Assembly (NCBI RefSeq): GCF_003477605.1
Contig: NZ_QUDR01000001.1
Location: forward strand, 223,737-287,736
Direction: 5' to 3'
From: Clostridium sp. AF37-5
GTDB taxonomy: Bacteria > Bacillota > Clostridia > Lachnospirales > Lachnospiraceae
DNA: 64,000 nt
Part shown: positions 45,520-53,580 of the stretch, one piece after another
Position numbering within the stretch: position 1 is the stretch's first letter
How the letters are laid out: each line of letters begins with the position of its first letter
Program-made: the position numbers and the translations under genes
The notes under the pieces: model-generated
Seen by the model: the letters and a program-made list of their open reading frames with translations, nothing else
Database searches by the model: none
Told to the model about the DNA's origin: nothing

Positions 45520-47283
45520 ATGCGTAAACAAATTGTTTTGCTGGCAAAGAAAATGACAGCATGCGGATTAGCGGCAGCTATGTTATTTGGTGTTGGACCT
45601 TTTGATAAAGTAACAACATCGAAAAGTGCAGCGGCAGATGAGTCATATACTTATTTGTATGCAGATCTTAATTGGGCAGAGTATTGGGCTGCGGAAGATG
45701 TTTATTTGAAAGATGGAAAAAACATGACAGATTCCAATGAAACAGAAGATGCCCGCGGTGAATTGGATAAGGGGGCATTTGATGCGGTATCCCGTGCGAC
45801 AACGAATCATGGTCTGCATCGAGGAAGTTTCCAGTGTGACGCCGTAATTACGGCGGATAATGGACAAAATTATCCGGTGTCTTATTGGGAGCAAGATAAA
45901 GATAAAAACCAGAGTTTTTATACGACAGATGGTCAGAAGATTGGATATGCAAAAGGAGTTCTGACGCTTTCGGATGCTTCAACAACAAAACTTGTAAGTT
46001 ACACAGTGACTGGAATTAAATATGTACCGGTAGCGGTTAAAACAGCAGATTTACAAGACTTCAAAAGCAAATATAAAGTTGTAGAAAATGGCGGAAAACT
46101 AGTTGGTGGTTATTCTGAAAATGCTTTGTCTTCTTATGAGGAAACAGCATCGGTAACAGCGAACACCAATGGTTTGAAAATTGCTGCAAAGCAGGCCGAT
46201 GGAAGTTATACATTCGGAAAGAGAAAAACAGGAACTGATTCCGGTGTAAAAGATGTTTCGCTTGCTAAGGCATCAAAGACAGTGGCATCGGTTGTGACTG
46301 ATGAAAAGAAGAAAGGAAGTTATGGAGAATTTCTTCGTGTCGACATAAACAGTGAAGACGGTGCGGCAGCAAATGAAGGTTATGGACCACTTGGCTCAAG
46401 AATGCAGGCTGTAAAATGGACCTATTACGGTACAGACAGTACTCGTACAAAAGCAATTGCTTCTTATGGTACAAAATTTGCAGCTGATAACTGGATGCAC
46501 AAATCAATGGGAATTCAGCTTGGACTTACTGAGTCATATCGTTCCGAACTGCCAAATGGAACAGATGGAACCGGATATTGGAATGTAACGATTTATGGCC
46601 TTGGCTATGAAGATGCAAGTTATGACGTTGAGGTAACAAAAGATGGAATTTCTGAAAATGTAACGCCTTCGGAAGCGGTAGATACTTCTGCATTACAGGC
46701 ATTAGTTGATTCTGTTAAGAAAATGAATTCGGCTGATTATACAACTGCTTCATGGAAAGAAGTAGAGGGAGAACTGGCAGAAGCAGAGGAAGAACTCGCA
46801 AAAAGTGCTCACTATGAATCCATGGTAAATGAGGCTTATACTCATTTGAAAGCAGCGGTGGATGCTTTGGAAAAGGTAAAAAAAACACCATCCAATACAG
46901 CGACGCCGGTACCAACGGCAACACCGGTCCCGACAAATTCACCTGACAAGAAAAATGATTCGGTGAAAAAGGATACTGGTAAAACGGATGTATCAAAACT
47001 GGCATCTGTAAAAATCAAGAAGGCAGTTTCTAAGAAAAAGAAAACAGCTCAGATTACATGGAAAAAAGTGAGTGGAGCGACTGGATATGAAGTTCGTTAC
47101 TCACTGAAAAAAAGCATGAAAAAATCGAAAACGAAATCGGTAAAGAATGTACAAAAAGTAGTAATAAAGAAATTAAAGGCCGGAAAGACTTATTATATTC
47201 AAGTACGTGCCGTAAAAACAGAATCGGGCAAAAAGTCGGTTGGCAAATGGTCAAGCGTAAAGAAGGTAAAAGTAAAAAAATAA
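45520..47283 (+). CDS. Secreted Tp47-like (treponemal 47-kDa antigen homologue) protein with FIVAR and Fn3 domains
   Basis: A 587-residue protein with a signal peptide (LLAKKMTACGLAAAMLFGVG) and no lipobox. Residues about 40-370 match Treponema pallidum Tp47 along its length as I recall it: YADLNWAEYWAAE, GELDKGAFDAVSRATTNHG, IKYVPVAVKT, TNGLKIAAK and SYGTKFAADNW. Tp47 was described as a zinc-dependent penicillin-binding carboxypeptidase. A FIVAR domain (about 386-452), a Thr/Pro linker and a fibronectin type III domain (about 493-587) follow. Standing next to apbE and FMN-binding genes, it may serve an envelope redox or ligand-binding role; that is inference. Confidence 0.85.
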   Translation: MRKQIVLLAKKMTACGLAAAMLFGVGPFDKVTTSKSAAADESYTYLYADLNWAEYWAAEDVYLKDGKNMTDSNETEDARGELDKGAFDAVSRATTNHGLHRGSFQCDAVITADNGQNYPVSYWEQDKDKNQSFYTTDGQKIGYAKGVLTLSDASTTKLVSYTVTGIKYVPVAVKTADLQDFKSKYKVVENGGKLVGGYSENALSSYEETASVTANTNGLKIAAKQADGSYTFGKRKTGTDSGVKDVSLAKASKTVASVVTDEKKKGSYGEFLRVDINSEDGAAANEGYGPLGSRMQAVKWTYYGTDSTRTKAIASYGTKFAADNWMHKSMGIQLGLTESYRSELPNGTDGTGYWNVTIYGLGYEDASYDVEVTKDGISENVTPSEAVDTSALQALVDSVKKMNSADYTTASWKEVEGELAEAEEELAKSAHYESMVNEAYTHLKAAVDALEKVKKTPSNTATPVPTATPVPTNSPDKKNDSVKKDTGKTDVSKLASVKIKKAVSKKKKTAQITWKKVSGATGYEVRYSLKKSMKKSKTKSVKNVQKVVIKKLKAGKTYYIQVRAVKTESGKKSVGKWSSVKKVKVKK

Positions 47284-47301
47284 TCCTTAAATGGATGCCC
47301 G

Positions 47302-47332
47302 GGGAGACTACCAAAGTGTAGTCTCCCTTGTT
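47302..47332 (+). terminator. Terminator between the Tp47-like gene and apbE
   Basis: GGGAGACTAC (47302-47311) pairs perfectly with GTAGTCTCCC (47318-47327) around a six-base loop, then TTGTTTG. No clear promoter is seen before apbE, so the flavin genes may depend on read-through. Confidence 0.8.
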
Positions 47333-47369
47333 TGCTGTACAAAGGAAGATAGAAAGGAAGTTTATTAGA

Positions 47370-48407
47370 ATGAAAAAAACAGTGATATTTCTTTTGCTTG
47401 CACTTTTGTGTTTGTGTGGCTGTGGAGAGCAAAGCGGACAAAAAGAAAAACAAAGCAAAAAAGCAACAAAGGAAGTCTTTGCTATGGATACCTATATGAC
47501 GATTACCACATATGGAGAAAAGGCGGAGGCAGCTGCAACAAAGGCAGTATCGGAAATTGAACGGTTGGATAATCTTCTTAGTACAGGAAAAGATGAAAGT
47601 GAGATTGCAATTTTAAACGAGAATGGAAGTGAGATTGTATCAGAAGATACAGCTCAGTTAATTGCAAAATCCATGGAGCTATATCAGGATACGAATGGCG
47701 TATTTGATATTTCCATTTATCCATTGATGAAAGAATGGGGATTTACGACAAAAAAATATAAAGTTCCATCCGACAAAACAATAAATCATTTATTAAAGAA
47801 TATCGACGCCTCTAAAATTGAGTGGAACAATAAAACCAATTTGGCTGCTTTGCCGGAAGGAATGGAAATTGATTTAGGTGGAATTGCAAAGGGGTATACA
47901 TCAAATCGTTTAACGCAGATTTTTAAAGAATATCAGTTGACAGGCGGGGTTCTTTCACTGGGCGGAAATGTGCAGACATATGGAACAAAAGAAGATGGAA
48001 GCAAGTGGAAAATAGCAATAGAAAATCCAAGTAATTCGCCACTTTCGGGAGACTATCTTGGAGTACTTAAAACTGGAAATATGGCAGTAATTACTTCTGG
48101 TGGATATGAACGTTATTTTGAAAAGAATGGGAAAACGTATCATCATATTTTAGACCCGGCAACCGGAAAACCAGCGAATCATGGTGTGATTAGTGCAACC
48201 ATTGTAAGCAAGGATGGAACACTTGCAGATGGCTTGTCAACTTCTCTATTTATTATGGGAAAAGAAAAGGCGGTACAATATTGGAAAAAACACAAGGAAC
48301 AATTTGATTTTGTTTTATTGCTTAAGGGTGGAAAAATTGTGATTAGTGAAGGTATCGAAAAAATATTTACATCGGATTTTGACTATGAGGTGGTAAGAGA
48401 TGAATAA
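47370..48407 (+). CDS. apbE: FAD:protein FMN transferase ApbE (lipoprotein)
   Basis: A 345-residue protein starting at ATG 47370 after AAAGGAAG. Its signal ends in a lipobox, LCLCGCGEQ, so it is a lipoprotein outside the membrane. ApbE hallmarks are AMDTYMTITTYG, DLGGIAKGYTSNRL, SLGGNVQTYG and HHILDPATGKPANHG. It attaches FMN from FAD to Ser/Thr of FMN-binding domains. The next two genes encode such domains, so they are its likely substrates. It overlaps the next gene by eight bases. Confidence 0.96.
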   Translation: MKKTVIFLLLALLCLCGCGEQSGQKEKQSKKATKEVFAMDTYMTITTYGEKAEAAATKAVSEIERLDNLLSTGKDESEIAILNENGSEIVSEDTAQLIAKSMELYQDTNGVFDISIYPLMKEWGFTTKKYKVPSDKTINHLLKNIDASKIEWNNKTNLAALPEGMEIDLGGIAKGYTSNRLTQIFKEYQLTGGVLSLGGNVQTYGTKEDGSKWKIAIENPSNSPLSGDYLGVLKTGNMAVITSGGYERYFEKNGKTYHHILDPATGKPANHGVISATIVSKDGTLADGLSTSLFIMGKEKAVQYWKKHKEQFDFVLLLKGGKIVISEGIEKIFTSDFDYEVVRDE

Positions 48408-50079
48408 TAAATGGAGAAGTCTGGTTTTTTTAACTCCGGCAGTTTGTGTGACAGTATTTGCTGTTTTTGGTTTGTTTTGTAATCAACCGATATTTCCAGT
48501 ACTTAGTGGAAATGCTCCGGCAGGAAATTTAGAAAAAGTGGCGGATGCAAAAGAGAAAAAGCAAAGTGAGGTCAAGAAAAAAACGGCAAAGAAGATAAAG
48601 CAAAAGGGACTGCAGGATGGTGAATATACAGGAAGTGCAAAAGGATTCGGTGGATTGATTGTTGTGAAGGTGCAGATTTTTAAGGGGAAAATAAAAAGCA
48701 TTGATGTAGTTTCACATGAAAAAGAGACACCGGCATATTATTCAAAAGCAAAGAAAGTAATTTCCTTGATTTTAAGCAGTCAGTCAACGGATGTGGATAC
48801 GATAAGTGGAGCAACTTTTTCTTCATCCGGAATTTTACAGGCTGTTCAGAATGCGCTTAGAAATGCGGGAGGGAAAAAAGAAAAATCATCTGTGAAAATA
48901 GCAGCGCACAAAACAAATAAAAAAGAACAGAGACAAAATAAGGTTACATCGCTAAAAGGAATTCCAAAGGATGGTGTTTATACCGGGACGGCGGAATGTG
49001 AAAAGTTTGGTTATGGGATTTCTCTAAAGGCTAAATTTAAAAATGGAAAAGTTGTAGCACTTTACCAGATGAAAATGCTGCATAATAAAACAAAAGAAAA
49101 TGTTTCTTATATGCAGAAAGCATGGAAAGGGATGGTCAGAAGAATTTTAAAGAGCCAAAATAAAAACGTAGATGTTATTTCTGGGGCTACCTATTCATCG
49201 CAAGCGGTATGGGCGGCTTATCAGAATGCATATGCGAAAGCAATTGGAAAAAAAGAGGAAAAAAATTCGAGACCGAAAGCTACGAAATCACCGATTTTAC
49301 CGGATTCCAAAGAAAATGTTTCCGTCGGTCAAATCAAAGATGGCAGTTATTTGGTGAAAACAATTTGCAGCCCGGATGCGGACATGGAGTTTGAACCATA
49401 TACACTGCAGGCAGTGGTTGTGTTCCGTGAAGGACGTTGTGTATCGATCAATAATTTTTCATCGGATTGTGAAGAAAACCAGCCATATTACATAAAGGCA
49501 GCAAATGGAACAAAAAAAGAACAGGGCGTTGTTAATCAGATTTTGCAAAAGCAGAAAATTGAGGAGATTTCAGCAGTGTCCGGTGCAACTTGTTCGTCAC
49601 AGGCAATTTGTAATTTATATAGACAGGCTCTTTTGATGGCTGCGAATACGGATGATAAGGCGAGTGATGTGAAGTCAAGTGAATCTCCGGCTGTAAATTC
49701 TCCTAAGCCAGAGGAAACATTGATACCAACGCCCGAACCGTCCTATGCTCCATTACAGCCATTAAAAAATGGAAGTTATTCAGAGACAACGGAGGTTTTG
49801 CCGGATGAGGATGGTGATTTTTCAAGTTATCGATTGTCTGCAGATGTTGTTTTTAAAGAAAATGCATTTGCGGGCTTTGAAAACGTGGAAATTTCAGACA
49901 TCACAAACAAGTTTTATACAAATCGGGCATTAAATGGCACAAGAAAAAGTATGGGTTTATTAAATCAATTAATAGGTGCGCAAAAAGATGATGCACTTGT
50001 AGTAACAGGGGCGACCTGTTCGTCCCATGCATTCCTTACTTTATATCGATTGGCATTAGCGGAGGCGAGAAAACAGTGA
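48400..50079 (+). CDS. Extracytoplasmic protein with four tandem FMN-binding domains
   Basis: A 559-residue protein with an N-terminal membrane anchor or signal (residues about 6-27). Four FMN_bind-type domains follow, with flavin attachment motifs DTISGATFSS, DVISGATYSS, AVSGATCSS and VVTGATCSS. Domains 1-2 and 3-4 form two subtypes: the later ones are longer and carry cysteine after GAT. Pro/Thr/Lys-rich linkers join them. Up to four covalent FMN groups could form an electron wire or store outside the membrane. Overlaps with apbE and with the next gene indicate one operon. Confidence 0.9.
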   Translation: MNNKWRSLVFLTPAVCVTVFAVFGLFCNQPIFPVLSGNAPAGNLEKVADAKEKKQSEVKKKTAKKIKQKGLQDGEYTGSAKGFGGLIVVKVQIFKGKIKSIDVVSHEKETPAYYSKAKKVISLILSSQSTDVDTISGATFSSSGILQAVQNALRNAGGKKEKSSVKIAAHKTNKKEQRQNKVTSLKGIPKDGVYTGTAECEKFGYGISLKAKFKNGKVVALYQMKMLHNKTKENVSYMQKAWKGMVRRILKSQNKNVDVISGATYSSQAVWAAYQNAYAKAIGKKEEKNSRPKATKSPILPDSKENVSVGQIKDGSYLVKTICSPDADMEFEPYTLQAVVVFREGRCVSINNFSSDCEENQPYYIKAANGTKKEQGVVNQILQKQKIEEISAVSGATCSSQAICNLYRQALLMAANTDDKASDVKSSESPAVNSPKPEETLIPTPEPSYAPLQPLKNGSYSETTEVLPDEDGDFSSYRLSADVVFKENAFAGFENVEISDITNKFYTNRALNGTRKSMGLLNQLIGAQKDDALVVTGATCSSHAFLTLYRLALAEARKQ

Positions 50080-50495
50080 AAACAAAAGTGATAAAGTGGA
50101 TAAATATGTTTCTCGTTTTAGCTGTACTTTTTGGTTATCAGTGGATAGCACTGGGAAATCAAAAGAAAAGAGATGATTACAAACAGCAGAAAATGGAAAA
50201 CGAAAAAAAGATGTTGCCAAAGTGGAAAAATGGTGTTTATTACGGAGAAGCAGAAGGTTTTGGAGGGCCGGTTAAGCTTAAAGTTACAATTCAAAGTAAT
50301 AAAATTAAGTCAATTACCGTAATTTCTGCAAAGCAGGAAACAAAAGAGTATTGGAATATGGCAGCCACCCTGCTTGATGATATTACAAAAAAGCAGAGCG
50401 CAGAGGTGGATGTGGTATCTGGAGCTACCTATTCTTCGAGGGGAATTATAAATGCAGCAAAACAGGCATTGGAGGAAGCAAATGAAAAAAATTAA
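50076..50495 (+). CDS. Membrane-anchored single FMN-binding domain protein
   Basis: A 139-residue protein with an N-terminal transmembrane helix (residues about 7-24) and one FMN_bind domain (NGVYYGEAEGFGGPVKLKV to DVVSGATYSSRGI). The motif threonine should carry FMN. It overlaps its neighbours on both sides and probably passes electrons between the NapH-like protein and the four-domain protein. Confidence 0.9.
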   Translation: MKTKVIKWINMFLVLAVLFGYQWIALGNQKKRDDYKQQKMENEKKMLPKWKNGVYYGEAEGFGGPVKLKVTIQSNKIKSITVISAKQETKEYWNMAATLLDDITKKQSAEVDVVSGATYSSRGIINAAKQALEEANEKN

Positions 50496-51264
50496 GAAAT
50501 TACAGTGGATAAGGATTGTCATTCAAGGAATATGTTTTATTTATTTTCCGGCATTGTTTTCGCAGGCATTTTTAGGAATTAAAAATATTTTTGTTTCCAT
50601 TGGAAAGGGTACTCCGCTTGTATTAAACGACTTTTCTGTGATACTTTTATTATTATGTTTGTTTACTATGTTTTTTGGGCGTTTTTTTTGCGGTTTTATG
50701 TGTGCATTTGGAGCAATTGGAGACTGGATTTATTGTGTGTCATCCTGGCTGCAAAGAAAAACAAAGAAAAAAATCCCTGAAATTCCAGAGCGTTTTGCCC
50801 TGATTTTACAAAAGATAAAATATGTATTGCTGTTTGGGATTATATGCCTGTGTTTTTTGCAAAAAGAAAATTTGTTGAATGAAAATAGTCCATGGACAAT
50901 ATTTTCATTGCTGCGTGCTGGGAATTTTTCGGCTGTTTCTAATTTGTGTGCCATTCTTTTGCTTGTTATTATTGTGGCAGGGATGGCAGTAAAAGAACGT
51001 TTCTTTTGTCAGTTTTTATGCCCAATGGGTGCTGTCTTTTCACTATTGCCACAGTTTCCGTTTTTCCGCCTAAGGAGGGGGAGAAGCTGTCTAAATGGCT
51101 GTCAGGCATGCAGAAAAAACTGCCCGGTATCAATAAAATTGCAGGAAAATCCATTGCGGGACGGAGAGTGTATCAGCTGCCTGAAATGTACTATGATTTG
51201 TCCGAAACAGAATATTCATTATTTGCCCAAAATTAGAAAGAACAAAAAAGATGAAAAAAAATAA
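50482..51264 (+). CDS. NapH/NosR-like membrane 4Fe-4S protein
   Basis: The start is ATG 50482 after GGAGGAAGCAA. The 260-residue protein has about four to five transmembrane helices with two CxxxC motifs at membrane borders (FCGFMCAFG and FCQFLCPMG), then two ferredoxin-type clusters (CLNGCQACRKNCP, CISCLKCTMICP). This is the NapH/CcoG/NosR C-terminal plan, used to move electrons from the quinol or cytosolic side to extracytoplasmic acceptors. Its gene overlaps the FMN-protein gene by 14 bases. Confidence 0.88.
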   Translation: MKKIKKLQWIRIVIQGICFIYFPALFSQAFLGIKNIFVSIGKGTPLVLNDFSVILLLLCLFTMFFGRFFCGFMCAFGAIGDWIYCVSSWLQRKTKKKIPEIPERFALILQKIKYVLLFGIICLCFLQKENLLNENSPWTIFSLLRAGNFSAVSNLCAILLLVIIVAGMAVKERFFCQFLCPMGAVFSLLPQFPFFRLRRGRSCLNGCQACRKNCPVSIKLQENPLRDGECISCLKCTMICPKQNIHYLPKIRKNKKDEKK

Positions 51265-51273
51265 AAAAAGTAC

Positions 51274-51302
51274 TTGCAATTTGTTGTCGTCTGTAGTATG
51301 AT
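51274..51302 (+). promoter_or_regulatory. Promoter of tRNA-Glu
   Basis: TTGCAA (51274-51279), 17-base spacer, TATGAT (51297-51302), giving a start near 51309, seven bases before the mature tRNA. Confidence 0.8.
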
Positions 51303-51315
51303 AGCAATTGTTGAT

Positions 51316-51387
51316 GGTCCGTTGGTCAAGCGGCTAAGACGCTGCCCTCTCACGGCAGAAACAGGGGTTCGATTCCCCTACGGACTA
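51316..51387 (+). tRNA. tRNA-Glu, anticodon CTC
   Basis: A complete cloverleaf: acceptor arm GGTCCGT with ACGGACT, D arm with GGTCAAGCGGCTAAGAC, anticodon stem CTGCC/GGCAG around CTCTCAC (anticodon CTC, reads GAG), and T arm GGGGTTCGATTCCCC. The discriminator is A. No CCA is coded. The AT-rich accessory region begins directly after it, so its 3' end may be an attachment site. Confidence 0.95.
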
Positions 51388-51571
51388 TTTATACTTTTTG
51401 TTTCACAAGATTACTGGAAGTACTAGAAATGCGTTGATTGCAGGACGTTATAAAATTTACCAAAACAGTGTAAAAAAACGTGAGGTAATCAAAAAAGTAA
51501 TCAAACATATGTTCGATAATAAAAACAGAAAGGAGAAGTTTCTGTATAAATACATTTTATTAGACCAATAG
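51388..51571 (+). pseudogene. Possible gene remnant after tRNA-Glu
   Basis: One frame is open from 51338, through the tRNA 3' end, to TAG at 51569-51571. From 51398 it encodes MFHKITGSTRNALIAGR and a basic tail ending YILLDQ. There is no ribosome site or good start, and the stop coincides with a terminator, which suggests the 3' end of a formerly longer gene. I do not recognise the family. Confidence 0.3.
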
Positions 51572-51584
51572 GTCTTATTTTTTT
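51562..51584 (+). terminator. Short terminator after the remnant
   Basis: AGACC-AATA-GGTCT followed by TATTTTTTT. The stem is short (5-6 bp) but the T-run is good. Confidence 0.6.
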
Positions 51585-51595
51585 GCATTTAGGGG

Positions 51596-51644
51596 TTGAC
51601 TTATGTGCGTACATAACTTATAATGATTTATGCAAGGACATAAA
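51596..51644 (+). promoter_or_regulatory. Promoter with two palindromic operators before the RHH gene
   Basis: TTGACT (51596-51601), 17-base spacer, TATAAT (51619-51624). The spacer holds the dyad TTATGTGCGTACATAA (51601-51616). A second dyad TTTATG-N6-CATAAA lies at 51627-51644, just after the start point. Both share TTATG/CATAA half-sites, spaced about 27 bases centre to centre, fitting repressor binding by the encoded ribbon-helix-helix protein. Confidence 0.7.
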
Positions 51645-51662
51645 TAGAAAGGAGATGATAAT

Positions 51663-51842
51663 TTGTCACCAAGAACTGGTAGACCACCATTACAAGACGT
51701 TTCCAGAACGGAAAAACTCAACATCAGATTAACAAAGCAAGAGAAACAAGATATTGAGTATTGTTCAGAAAAATTAAATCTATCAAGGACTGATACGATA
51801 ATAAAGGGAATTGGACTTGTAAAAAAGGAAATTGAAAAATAA
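51663..51842 (+). CDS. Ribbon-helix-helix (CopG/Arc-type) small regulator
   Basis: A 59-residue product with TTG start after AAAGGAGATGATAAT. The core SRTEKLNIRLTKQEKQDIEY gives the DNA-binding beta strand (KLNIRLT), followed by helices and the turn LSRTDTIIKGI, typical of CopG/Arc-like or MobC-type RHH proteins from plasmids, ICEs and phages. It likely represses its own promoter through the dyads at 51601 and 51627. No toxin gene follows directly. Confidence 0.8.
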   Translation: MSPRTGRPPLQDVSRTEKLNIRLTKQEKQDIEYCSEKLNLSRTDTIIKGIGLVKKEIEK

Positions 51843-52081
51843 AAGAGTAATCGTTTACCAACCAAAGCAACACGATTACTCAATCAAGCAACTCCATAAG
51901 GAATTGATAAATCTATTTTATTATTTTCTTATGGAAAATCAAGCATTATTTGAAAAGATAGGTGGAGATTATTAGAAACGTATTGGATGAGTTTGTAAGG
52001 AAAATAACCGCTAAGACAAATATTAGGTATTAAAAAGCTAAGTAAACCAAGTTTTCATGTGAAATGAAAGGAGTAGTTATA
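51843..52081 (+). other. AT-rich spacer with a hairpin and a short orphan frame
   Basis: About 240 bases without a convincing gene. GAGTAATCG (51845-51853) and CGATTACTC (51873-51881) form a nine-bp stem with a 19-base loop, possibly the RHH transcript end, though no T-run follows. A 14-codon frame at 51931-51975 (MENQALFEKIGGDY) lacks a ribosome site; its start resembles TnpV-type transposon proteins only faintly. Confidence 0.4.
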
Positions 52082-52558
52082 ATGAAATTTGCAAAATATT
52101 ATAATGTAAGTAATCTCGTAGAAGAGATGCAGAAATTAGAAGAAATTGACTGTTATCCAACAGATAATGAGAAATTTGAAGGTGTATATATTTGTATGGA
52201 CACAAACGACTTCTGGATTAGTAGAATTAACAAGGGATATAATGAAGAATATGAAAGAGAAGATGGAAAATATCTTGTAGAGCGTAACAAAATCAGCATC
52301 TATGATATAATGGATAAACTGCATGAATTATATTCTAAGAAATTGCCTGATTTTAAGGAGAATGATTTACAATATGAAATGAAAAATAAATGCCATGATT
52401 ACCTAAAGAAATTTAAGGCAAAAGATATTTGCAAGGCAGTTATTCTTCTGGATGATTATGACGGATTATCAAATTGGGATTGTTGCGAAACAGATTCGTT
52501 GGAAGAAGCTGTTGAAATTATTGATGATGGATATGGGATTTTGCCATTAGTAGGATAG
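52082..52558 (+). CDS. Hypothetical protein of accessory region
   Basis: A 158-residue acidic, soluble protein starting at ATG 52082 after AAAGGAGTAGTTATA. Aromatic-rich segments include GVYICMDTNDFWISRINKGY, and the C-terminus is CCETDSLEEAVEIIDDGYGILPLVG. I do not recognise a domain. It begins a run of five small plus-strand genes, each with its own ribosome site. Confidence 0.7.
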   Translation: MKFAKYYNVSNLVEEMQKLEEIDCYPTDNEKFEGVYICMDTNDFWISRINKGYNEEYEREDGKYLVERNKISIYDIMDKLHELYSKKLPDFKENDLQYEMKNKCHDYLKKFKAKDICKAVILLDDYDGLSNWDCCETDSLEEAVEIIDDGYGILPLVG

Positions 52559-52591
52559 AAAATGAACTCTAAGTTTCAGGAGGATAACACA

Positions 52592-52819
52592 GTGAACTAT
52601 AAATGGAAATACTTTATTGTCTTAAATTGGGAAGATACGCTGAATAATTTAGTAGAAGATAAGATAGATGAAGAATTAATTATTTGCTGCGATGTAGCAG
52701 TTGCAAAATCTTTTGATTCTACGAATGAATTATTAGAATGGGTAAACGAAAATACTGACTTAAAAGCTGATAATGGAGATTTTAAAATAGAAGGTCAATA
52801 TTTGCCGTATGAAATTTAA
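52592..52819 (+). CDS. Small hypothetical protein
   Basis: A 75-residue product. GTG 52592, eight bases after AGGAGG, is a better start than ATG 52562, which lies before that site. The product (VNYKWKYFIVLNWEDTLNN at its start) is acidic, soluble and unrecognised. It shares with its upstream neighbour an ending of the type SFDSTNELLEWVNE, a helix-rich acidic stretch. Confidence 0.65.
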   Translation: MNYKWKYFIVLNWEDTLNNLVEDKIDEELIICCDVAVAKSFDSTNELLEWVNENTDLKADNGDFKIEGQYLPYEI

Positions 52820-52851
52820 CTTTCCTTGGCAAATAGAAAGTGGGTAATATT

Positions 52852-53049
52852 ATGGAAATAAAAAACTATTTACCTAAAAGAATCCGAGATAGAGTTGTGA
52901 GAGTAGATGTTGATGCTGATTTTGATTATGGAAAAAGTCGAAGCGTTCAACATTATTTTGTCACACTTGATGATGGAATGAAATTTGACGCTACTACAAT
53001 AAAAGAGTTGAAAAAAATTGCAAAAAGAATAGAATCAAAATCGAAGTAA
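52852..53049 (+). CDS. Small hypothetical protein
   Basis: A 65-residue product from ATG 52852 with GAAAGTGGG upstream. It has a mixed beta-like part (DRVVRVDVDADFDYG, HYFVTLDDGMKFDAT) and a Lys-rich C-terminal helix. Unrecognised; presumably cytosolic. Confidence 0.6.
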   Translation: MEIKNYLPKRIRDRVVRVDVDADFDYGKSRSVQHYFVTLDDGMKFDATTIKELKKIAKRIESKSK

Positions 53050-53070
53050 AGATTGGAAGAGGTGATATAA

Positions 53071-53250
53071 ATGGAACTGCCAGTACGATTTGTTTATACT
53101 GAAAACGGAGTTGAGAAAACTTCGGTTGATGAAAATAAGAGAATGAATTATATTGATGATTTGAATCGCAGGTGGTTAGATAGAAGAGGTGATGGCAGAC
53201 AGAGGACCACAAAGATTGAAGATTATAGAAGTGGTAAAATTCCACTATAA
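53071..53250 (+). CDS. Small hypothetical protein (59 aa)
   Basis: ATG at 53071 after GGAAGAGGTGATATAA, stop at 53250. The product starts MELPVRFVYTENGVEKTS and has a basic centre (LNRRWLDRRGDGRQRTTK). No family recognised. Ribosome site and spacing in line with its neighbours support it as real. Confidence 0.6.
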   Translation: MELPVRFVYTENGVEKTSVDENKRMNYIDDLNRRWLDRRGDGRQRTTKIEDYRSGKIPL

Positions 53251-53285
53251 ATGACGATTTCTTTTGAAAATTTGGAGGTATAATT

Positions 53286-53564
53286 ATGGAATATACTAAA
53301 TTATTAAAAGCAAAAGGATTTAATTTAAATTCTTATCCAGAAGGAAAATTTTGGGAAATGATTGTAACTGACAATGAAGATAAGAAGCAACATATTTGTG
53401 ATGTATTTGGAGCGGATATCGAACTATTTGATTCTAATATAACGGATATTGATACACTTATTTTACAGTGCGCAGAAGATTTTACAAAATGCATTTTCTA
53501 CTATGATTGTAATCCATTTGATATGGAATCAAATACATTCATGAATTGTGTAAAAAATATATAA
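53286..53564 (+). CDS. Hypothetical protein
   Basis: A 92-residue acidic product after TTGGAGGTATAATT. Features are KLLKAKGFNLNSYPEGKFWEM and four cysteines in the second half. Unrecognised. It is the last of the plus-strand group that meets the minus-strand group at the terminator at 53651. Confidence 0.6.
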   Translation: MEYTKLLKAKGFNLNSYPEGKFWEMIVTDNEDKKQHICDVFGADIELFDSNITDIDTLILQCAEDFTKCIFYYDCNPFDMESNTFMNCVKNI

Positions 53565-53580
53565 CCCAAAGGATACACAA

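Noticed and set aside
51931..51975. TnpV-like transposon gene start (14 codons)
   Set aside because: Too short, no ribosome site, and the likeness is limited to about ten residues.
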